Source: Gemmatimonadota bacterium (GTDB taxonomy: Bacteria > Gemmatimonadota > Gemmatimonadetes > Gemmatimonadales > GWC2-71-9). From it: a DNA stretch of 11,535 nucleotides. Numbering within the stretch: the stretch's first letter is position 1; every line of letters begins with the position of its first letter. Shown in pieces: positions 7,333 to 11,535 of the stretch. The translations under genes and the position numbers were made by a program. Where the stretch lies: assembly GCA_024640185.1 (NCBI GenBank), contig JAHEFN010000047.1, positions 1 through 11,535 on the forward strand, written 5' to 3'. The notes under the pieces were generated by a model. The model searched no databases. It saw only the letters and a program-made list of their open reading frames with translations, and was not told where the DNA came from.

Positions 7333-8469
7333 CTATCTCGTGCCGTCGAGGGTCTCGAGCAAGGCCTCCCCGAAGACCTCCCGCTGCCAGTCACGCATCC
7401 CGGTCACCGCCGTCATCCCCTCGACCGCCGTCGGCATCAGCCGGGCGATCCCCTCGAGGATCGCGTTGGGACAGAGCACACCCGGCTGCAGGGCGAACTC
7501 CTCGGCCAAGGCATTGCGGCGGAGCTTGAGGGCGCTGACGCGGGATTCGAATTCCGGGTCGTGGGCGTGCCTGGCGCCGCGGACGAACTTGGGGAGTTCG
7601 TCCTCCGGGGTGGCGAGGCCCCGGGCGATGGCCTCGAGCAGTTCGTCGCCCCGCCGATTGACGGTGTCCGGGCCGATCCCCCGGACCCGGCTCAAATCGT
7701 CCCGGCTCTTGGCCGGATGGGTGGCGAGGTGGAAGAGCACCTCGTTGCCGAGGACCCGGAAGGTGGCGCGATCGAGGGCCGACGCGGTGGCCTCTCGCCA
7801 GGCATAGAGTTCCCGCAAGATCGCCAGCGCCCGGCGGTCGAGCTTTCGGGCCCCCTTGAGTTTCATGAAGGTCACCCTGGGGTCGACCTCGCCGGGTTCC
7901 CAACGGGTCGATTCGACCAGCCCAAACTCCTCCTCGGCCCAACCCAGGCGACCCATCTCGGTCAATCTGTCGCGTAGTATTGATCGCAACTCACACAAGA
8001 GGTGGGTGTCCCCCGCCGCGTATTCGAGCATTCCGTCCGTCAGCGGCCTCGCCGACCAGTCGGCCCGTTGGAACCGCTTGTCCGGCCGGACGTCGAAATA
8101 CTTCTCGAGCAGGGCCGCCAGGCCGATCCCCGGCTCGGCGGTAAACTGGGCCGCGATCCTGGTGTCGAAGAGCCGTCTCGGCTCGAAGCCGTATTCCTTC
8201 TGGAAGAGCCGCAGGTCATAGTCGGCGTCGTGGAAGATCTTCTCCGAGCCCGGGTCGGCGAGCAGGACACCGAGGCGGCCGAGGTCGGTCAACCCGAGGG
8301 GGTCGATGACAACCGTCCGACCGGGGATGGTGAGCTGGACGAGGTAGACCCGGTCGTGATAGCGGTGGAAGGAGGCGGCCTCGGTGTCGAGGGCGACGAG
8401 CGGGGCGCCCTCCACGGCGTCCATCAAGGCCTCGAAGGCGGGCTGGGTGTCGATCAGCTCAAAGTCCAC
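7333..8469 (-). CDS. rnd: ribonuclease D
   Basis: 3'-5' exoribonuclease that trims tRNA and other stable RNA 3' ends. 378 residues, against about 375 in E. coli. DEDDy exonuclease domain, residues about 1-175: D28 and E30 (ALDTEA), D85 (FHDADYDL), Y150 and D154 (EYAAGD), matching the E. coli catalytic positions almost one for one. Then an HRDC domain (about 215-285, containing RGIGPD) and a second HRDC-like helical region (about 300-375), the usual RNase D architecture. The start is GTG at 8469-8467, directly after the TGA of the small upstream gene with no spacing, which implies translational coupling; the protein start matches the family length. Confidence 0.95.
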   Translation of the reverse strand: MDFELIDTQPAFEALMDAVEGAPLVALDTEAASFHRYHDRVYLVQLTIPGRTVVIDPLGLTDLGRLGVLLADPGSEKIFHDADYDLRLFQKEYGFEPRRLFDTRIAAQFTAEPGIGLAALLEKYFDVRPDKRFQRADWSARPLTDGMLEYAAGDTHLLCELRSILRDRLTEMGRLGWAEEEFGLVESTRWEPGEVDPRVTFMKLKGARKLDRRALAILRELYAWREATASALDRATFRVLGNEVLFHLATHPAKSRDDLSRVRGIGPDTVNRRGDELLEAIARGLATPEDELPKFVRGARHAHDPEFESRVSALKLRRNALAEEFALQPGVLCPNAILEGIARLMPTAVEGMTAVTGMRDWQREVFGEALLETLDGTR

Positions 8470-8643
8470 TCAGTCGCGTCGCCGTGCGGTGTTTTCGATG
8501 GCATCCACAGCCTGGTCGAGTGCCCGGGCCAGGGTGGTGTAGAACTCGGCGTCGGGGGCCGGGGTCCCGCCTGGCCCGGCGTCCATGACCACCTGGCGGG
8601 CGAGCCGGGCGGCGTGGCGGATGTAGTCGGTGGCAGGCGGCAT
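8470..8643 (-). CDS. 57-residue protein of unknown function upstream of RNase D
   Basis: I do not recognise this protein. It is a short, mostly helical-looking cytoplasmic sequence with no Cys, no membrane segment and no known motif: an amphipathic N-terminal helix (about 6-20), a Gly/Pro linker (about 22-28), and a second helix (about 30-52) ending in Arg-rich A-R-R-R-D. Evidence that it is real: ATG at 8643 has GGAG on the minus strand (8652-8649) with 5 bases between, a TACTAT box (8674-8669) lies 26 bases upstream of the ATG, and its TGA abuts the RNase D GTG exactly. The frame extends upstream to 8760, but that part has no support. It may modulate RNase D translation or simply share its operon. 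Confidence 0.6.
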   Translation of the reverse strand: MPPATDYIRHAARLARQVVMDAGPGGTPAPDAEFYTTLARALDQAVDAIENTARRRD

Positions 8644-8668
8644 CGGCGCTCCGGTTGGGGTCGGCCGA

Positions 8669-8674
8669 ATAGTA
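8669..8674 (-). promoter_or_regulatory. -10 box (TACTAT) for the small protein-rnd operon
   Basis: TACTAT on the minus strand would place the transcription start about 20 bases before the ATG at 8643, leaving room for the GGAG ribosome binding site. No -35 match is visible. It shares the 100-bp gap 8644-8743 with the divergent plus-strand promoter. Confidence 0.4.
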
Positions 8675-8732
8675 AGCGAGCGCCATCTGGCGAGCAGGGT
8701 TGCTTGGCCGTGATCGACCCATGGTCGTCGGC

Positions 8733-8738
8733 TACCTT
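8733..8738 (+). promoter_or_regulatory. -10-like box (TACCTT) before the leader ORF and hydrolase
   Basis: TACCTT(TC) is 5 bases upstream of the ATG at 8744. The layout repeats what is seen before the starts at 4998, 7286 and 10236: a TAnnnT box close enough that the mRNA would begin at the start codon. TTGG at 8704 is too far upstream (23 bases) for a standard -35. Confidence 0.35.
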
Positions 8739-8743
8739 TCGGC

Positions 8744-8839
8744 ATGCTCACCCACCTCACGGCCCCCTCCGAAGCCGGCGATCGCCACGGGCATCTCCAG
8801 GCACCGGCCTGTCACGCCTCGACCGCGCCACCCGAATGA
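8744..8839 (+). CDS. possible 31-codon leader ORF overlapping the hydrolase start
   Basis: ATG 8744 opens a 31-residue frame that begins M-L-T-H-L-T-A-P-S-E and ends A-P-P-E before TGA 8837-8839. That stop shares ATGA with the hydrolase start ATG 8836. The peptide has four His residues, no membrane segment and no recognised homology. Support: the -10-like box 5 bases upstream and the ATGA overlap, while the hydrolase itself has no Shine-Dalgarno, so re-initiation after this ORF would explain its translation. Against: it is short and its composition is no different from chance GC-rich reading. Confidence 0.35.
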   Translation: MLTHLTAPSEAGDRHGHLQAPACHASTAPPE

Positions 8840-9621
8840 TCGTCCGCTGCCGCGCGCGGACCGTTGGCTGCACCGACCAGGGCGAGGGCGTGCCGCCGCT
8901 GGTCCTGTTGCATGGCTTCCCACTCGACCGGACGATCTGGCATGAACAGTTCTCGGGTCTCGGCGGGCGACGATTGGTCGCCCCGGACCTTCGCGGCTTC
9001 GGCGACTCTCCCGCCTCGGCTGGCCATTACACCATCGACGACCTCGCCAACGATGTCGTGGCACTGCTCGATCACCTGGCCATCGACACCGCGGTGGTCG
9101 CCGGACTGTCGATGGGCGGGTATGTCGCGCTCGCACTTGCCGAACATCACCGCGAGCGGCTGGCTGGCCTGGTGCTGATCAGCAGCCGAGCCGGCGCGGA
9201 TGATGCGGCGGTACGCGCCGGCCGCGACGAGGCGATCCGGGTGATCGCCGCGTCGGGCGGCCGACCGGTGGTGCAAGGGATGTTCGATCGACTCTGGGCG
9301 CCCGCGACACCAGCGACGGTGCGGCGTGCGGTTGCCGCTCGAGCCGAGGCGGTCTCTGCCACGGCGCTGGTCCACGCCCTCGTGGCGATGCGGGACCGGC
9401 CCGACCGGGAGCCGCTGCTGCCCCGACTCGGCGGGCTGCCGACCCTGGTCCTCACCGGAGCCGCCGATACGATGATCGATCCCGGGGCGTCTCGTGCGAT
9501 GGCCGAGGCGATTCCCGGCGCCGAGCTGGTCGTGGTGGAGGGAGCCGGCCACCTGCCGCAGATCGAGCGGCCGGCCGAGGTGAATCGTGCTCTCGAGGCG
9601 TTCCTCCGCCAGCGGGTGTGA
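8836..9621 (+). CDS. alpha/beta hydrolase
   Basis: Cytoplasmic alpha/beta-hydrolase fold enzyme of 261 residues (Pfam Abhydrolase_1 type; esterase, lactonase or similar). Complete triad: nucleophile S92 in the elbow G-L-S-M-G, acid D211 (GAAD), base H239 (GAGH). The oxyanion strand L-L-H-G-F-P lies near residues 23-30, followed by DLRGFGDS, typical of the 3-oxoadipate enol-lactonase/haloperoxidase-like branch. The cap region is about 125-185. No signal peptide. ATG 8836 matches the usual domain start; the frame stays open far upstream, but there it is antisense to RNase D. No Shine-Dalgarno is present, so coupling to the short ORF ending at 8839 is plausible. No pathway genes adjoin it, so the substrate cannot be named. 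Confidence 0.9.
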   Translation: MIVRCRARTVGCTDQGEGVPPLVLLHGFPLDRTIWHEQFSGLGGRRLVAPDLRGFGDSPASAGHYTIDDLANDVVALLDHLAIDTAVVAGLSMGGYVALALAEHHRERLAGLVLISSRAGADDAAVRAGRDEAIRVIAASGGRPVVQGMFDRLWAPATPATVRRAVAARAEAVSATALVHALVAMRDRPDREPLLPRLGGLPTLVLTGAADTMIDPGASRAMAEAIPGAELVVVEGAGHLPQIERPAEVNRALEAFLRQRV

Positions 9622-9651
9622 GGTTCCGGCCGGGTCAGGCGTCGTATCAAG

Positions 9652-9779
9652 TGGCGGGTCCGATGGAATCTCCCCCTCCGTCGCCCGCCAACAGCAAGTC
9701 CTTCCTCCTGAGGACGCCCCGGAACCACGGCCAAGCGAAACCGGTTCCGGGGCAGTCCCGTTCTTGGGGGCGAGCCCAA
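9652..9779. other. chain of hairpins in the hydrolase-fdxA intergenic gap
   Basis: The gap 9622-9856 contains no gene but is rich in inverted repeats. Stem 1: TGGCGGG (9652-9658) with CCCGCCA (9684-9690), continued by CGATGGA (9661-9667) with TCCGTCG (9677-9683, one G-U pair). Stem 2: GTCCT (9698-9702) with AGGAC (9711-9715). Stem 3: GCCCCGGAACC (9716-9726) with GGTTCCGGGGC (9743-9753), 11 bp perfect. Stem 4: TTGGG (9764-9768) with CCCAA (9775-9779). The plus-strand reading would be the hydrolase 3' UTR or a separate structured RNA; the minus strand lies beyond the fdxA terminator. I cannot match it to a known RNA family. Confidence 0.5.
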
Positions 9780-9801
9780 TCCGTGCAGTGCGAAAGCAAA
9801 G

Positions 9802-9829
9802 AGGCCGGCCCCCGAGAGGGAGCCGGCCT
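9802..9829 (-). terminator. intrinsic terminator of fdxA, perhaps bidirectional
   Basis: AGGCCGGC (9802-9809) pairs with GCCGGCCT (9822-9829); an inner CCC/GGG closes a GAGA (GNRA-type) tetraloop on the plus strand. On the minus strand the stem is followed by CTTTGCTTTC, a moderately U-rich tail, 27 bases after the fdxA stop. On the plus strand the tail is TTCGTCGTC, weaker, but it may still stop hydrolase transcripts. Confidence 0.75.
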
Positions 9830-9856
9830 TCGTCGTCTGCGGTGGGCGAGCGAGCC

Positions 9857-10120
9857 CTACTTGCGAGGCCGTCCCGGCGGGTCGTCGGACTCGAACACCT
9901 CGGCGTTCTTGGCAATGAACTCCTGCAGGTCCTCGGGAACATCTTCCTCGGGATAGATCGCGCTCACCGGGCACTCGGGTTCGCAGGCGCCACAGTCGAT
10001 GCACTCGTCGGGGTGGATGAAGAGTTGGTCATCCCCTTCGTAGATGCAGTCGACTGGACAGACGTCCACGCAGGCACGGTCCTTCACTCCGACGCAGGCG
10101 TCCGTGATGATGTACGGCAT
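9857..10120 (-). CDS. fdxA: 7Fe ferredoxin ([3Fe-4S][4Fe-4S])
   Basis: Soluble low-potential electron carrier, 87 residues. First cluster motif C9-x7-C17-x3-C21-P with V12 in the place of one Cys of a regular 4Fe motif; second motif C40-x2-C43-x2-C46-x3-C50-P. By analogy with Azotobacter FdI-type proteins, C9, C17 and C50 hold the [3Fe-4S] cluster, and C21, C40, C43 and C46 the [4Fe-4S] cluster, with C25 free. The stretch C-P-V-D-C-I-Y-E-G and the EEDVPE segment are characteristic of FdxA. ATG 10120 is supported by AGAGGGG (10133-10127) six bases upstream on the minus strand. Monocistronic between a promoter-like TACTCT and a terminator. The redox partner is not in the window. Confidence 0.95.
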   Translation of the reverse strand: MPYIITDACVGVKDRACVDVCPVDCIYEGDDQLFIHPDECIDCGACEPECPVSAIYPEEDVPEDLQEFIAKNAEVFESDDPPGRPRK

Positions 10121-10126
10121 TGCAAA

Positions 10127-10167
10127 CCCCTCTGGCGTTCTGAGACATGAATCCCGCGCGCAGAGTA
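10127..10167 (-). promoter_or_regulatory. fdxA ribosome binding site and probable -10 box
   Basis: AGAGGGG (10133-10127, minus) is the clearest Shine-Dalgarno in the window, spaced 6 bases from ATG 10120. TACTCT (10167-10162, minus) is a plausible -10, giving a leader of about 35 bases. The 115-bp gap to the divergent patatin gene holds both promoters. Confidence 0.5.
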
Positions 10168-10222
10168 GAAACCCCTCCACCGGACGCGCAAGGGGGAGGG
10201 CGATCCCACCGATCTCCGGCGT

Positions 10223-10230
10223 TACGTTTG
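10223..10230 (+). promoter_or_regulatory. TAnnTTTG-type -10 box before the patatin gene
   Basis: TACGTTTG matches the TAnnTTTG box known from Bacteroidota promoters and ends 5 bases before ATG 10236. No clear TTG-type upstream element is seen at the expected distance. With so short a spacing the transcript would be leaderless or nearly so, and there is no Shine-Dalgarno. Confidence 0.4.
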
Positions 10231-10235
10231 ACCCC

Positions 10236-11535
10236 ATGCGACCACCGGTGTCGGCCACCCTCCTGCTGCTCCTTCTCGCGGCAGCGCCCCAGCTCCCGGC
10301 TCAGGGACACTGTGGGCCCGGGCCGATCGCGCTGGTGCTCTCGGGGGGTGGCGCCAAGGGTCTGGCGCATGTCGGGGTACTGCGGGCGCTCGATGCAGCG
10401 GGGATCCGGCCCGACCTGGTGGTCGGCACCTCGATGGGGGCGGTCATCGGGGCGTTCTATGCCTCCGGCTACCGGGGCGTGGAGATTGACTCGATCGCCA
10501 GGCAACTCGACCTCACCGCCGCCTTCCGAACCTCCGAACCGCACGGACCGGCGGCATGGGGTGCCCGCCGGCCGCTGGTGATCTGGGAGGAAGGCGAGCG
10601 TGGCTTCGTGCTGCAGGGGTCGACGGTCAATCAGGCCACCCTCAACGGTGTGCTCAACAGCACCCTGCTCCGGGGCAACCTGCTCGCCCAAGGCGACTTC
10701 GACCGGCTACCGATTCCGCTTCGGATCGTCGCCACCGACTTGCAGGACCGTCGCATCGTGGTCCTCGGCGGTGGCGACCTGGCGCAGGCCGTTCGAGCGT
10801 CGAGCGCCATCCCCCTGGTCTTCACTCCCGAACGGATCGAGGGCCGGGTGCTGGTGGATGGCGGCCTCTCGGCCAACATCCCGGCCCAGGTCGCCCGCGA
10901 CCTGGGCGCCACGCGGTTGATCGTCAGCGATGTCACCGAGGGCCCCAACGACACCCTCGATCTCGACACCCCCTTCGCGGTGGCCAGTCGATTGCTCGAC
11001 TGGCTCTTCAACCAACCAGCCGACTCCCTCGGTGCCGACGACCTGTTGATCCGGCCGGCGGTGGAGGGGTACCGCTCGCTCGACTTCGCCCCGGCACGCC
11101 TCACCGAGTTGATCGCGCTCGGTGAGGCGGAAGCCGGCGAGCGCCTGGCCGCCTGGGGCTGCCCGGCGGCTGTTGTGGCGCCGCCGATGACGGCGCTGCC
11201 GACACGGGTCGCCGGATTGGTGCCCCGCGAGGCCGATCCCGCCGGGCTTCGCATCGTCCGCCGGGCGTTGGGGCTCGCCGATGGCGGGCCACTCGACCTC
11301 CCGGACCTCCGTGAGCGGCTGGACGTGTTGGCCGATCAGGAGGTCTTCCGGGAACTGTGGCTCGGTCCCACCGCCGATACCGGCGGGGTGGTCTTTCGAC
11401 CCACGATCGAACGACTGCCGCGGCGTGTCGGTGGCATCGGGCTGGGGTATGACGCCGAACTCGGCGGCCGCCTCTGGGCGGGGTTCCTCGACCGGAGCGC
11501 TCCGCTCTTTCGCGGCGAGGGCTCGGCCTTGTTGA
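10236..11535 (+). CDS. patatin-like phospholipase with signal peptide, 3'-truncated by window edge
   Basis: Ser-Asp dyad lipid acyl hydrolase. ATG 10236 starts a clear signal peptide (basic M-R-P-P, then a Leu/Ala core, ending L-P-A-Q near residue 23), so the protein is exported. Patatin domain about 28-225: oxyanion loop SGGGAKG, nucleophile S66 in G-T-S-M-G, catalytic D208 in the D-G-G motif. All required residues are present. From about residue 310 the sequence resembles a POTRA-like stretch (GLRIVRRAL... DLRERLDVL), then alternating strands rich in Gly and aromatics (VGGIGLGYDAELGGRLWAGF), as in the patatin-Omp85 fusions of the PlpD/type Vd kind. The barrel would lie mostly beyond the edge: 433 codons are visible with no stop. 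Divergent from fdxA with no functional link evident. Confidence 0.92.
   Translation, partial: MRPPVSATLLLLLLAAAPQLPAQGHCGPGPIALVLSGGGAKGLAHVGVLRALDAAGIRPDLVVGTSMGAVIGAFYASGYRGVEIDSIARQLDLTAAFRTSEPHGPAAWGARRPLVIWEEGERGFVLQGSTVNQATLNGVLNSTLLRGNLLAQGDFDRLPIPLRIVATDLQDRRIVVLGGGDLAQAVRASSAIPLVFTPERIEGRVLVDGGLSANIPAQVARDLGATRLIVSDVTEGPNDTLDLDTPFAVASRLLDWLFNQPADSLGADDLLIRPAVEGYRSLDFAPARLTELIALGEAEAGERLAAWGCPAAVVAPPMTALPTRVAGLVPREADPAGLRIVRRALGLADGGPLDLPDLRERLDVLADQEVFRELWLGPTADTGGVVFRPTIERLPRRVGGIGLGYDAELGGRLWAGFLDRSAPLFRGEGSALL

Noticed and set aside
8002..8835. Upstream in-frame extension of the alpha/beta hydrolase
   Set aside because: Most of it is antisense to RNase D and the small gene, with no domain. 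The hydrolase fold is complete from ATG 8836.
9645..9692. Resemblance to a SAM-I riboswitch (TATCAAG, CCGATGGAA, GCCAAC)
   Set aside because: The fragments come in a similar order, but I found no closing P1 strand and the stem pairing differs; it also follows rather than precedes a gene. An Rfam scan would settle it.
1..11535. CRISPR array, tRNA, rRNA, prophage or insertion sequence
   Set aside because: I looked for regular repeats, tRNA-like arms, transposase or integrase motifs and flanking duplications and saw none.
6969..11535. A novel multi-gene defence or biosynthetic system
   Set aside because: Each recognised gene belongs to a common housekeeping or envelope family, and the orientations change repeatedly, with no operon joining unusual partners.

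Overview
The window looks like ordinary chromosome from a GC-rich, probably Gram-negative bacterium. Three things suggest a Gemmatimonadota-like organism: signal peptides ending in a '(P/S)AQ' pattern, a patatin followed by an apparent outer-membrane module, and a TAnnTTTG-type -10 box. This is an inference from style, not from a marker-gene search. I see no transposase, phage gene, CRISPR array, tRNA or rRNA, and gene packing is tight, with no gene-free stretch over 300 bases.

Layout. Positions 1-2451 (+) hold the last ~816 residues of DNA polymerase I, with all catalytic motifs of the 3'-5' exonuclease and polymerase domains. A 180-bp convergent gap with a long palindrome separates it from an MmpL3-like MMPL/RND transporter on the minus strand (2632-4926). 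A 71-bp divergent promoter region leads to a secreted or membrane-anchored matrixin-type zinc protease (4998-5816, +), overlapped by a secreted serine beta-lactamase-like hydrolase (to 6972, +). The hydrolase stop is interleaved, within one CTAG, with the stop of a minus-strand MIP18/DUF59 (SufT-like) gene (6969-7286). Upstream of that gene on the minus strand are RNase D (7333-8469) and a 57-residue protein of unknown function (8470-8643); the three may be one operon with an extra internal promoter.

From 8744 (+) a possible 31-codon leader ORF overlaps, by ATGA, the start of an alpha/beta hydrolase (8836-9621). A 235-bp convergent gap full of hairpins, the last a good terminator, separates it from a 7Fe ferredoxin gene, fdxA (9857-10120, -). 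Divergent from fdxA, a patatin-like phospholipase with signal peptide runs off the right edge (10236-11535, +).

How the genes fit together. Most are single-gene or small-operon housekeeping and cell-envelope functions: DNA repair (polA), RNA processing (RNase D), Fe-S handling and electron transfer (DUF59, FdxA), envelope export and secreted hydrolases (MMPL, matrixin, serine hydrolase, patatin). I found no convincing new multi-gene system. The parts most worth a second look are non-coding: a recurring -10-like box 5-7 bases before start codons (possible leaderless transcription), the short leader ORF, the hairpin chain at 9652-9829, and the 72-bp palindrome after polA.
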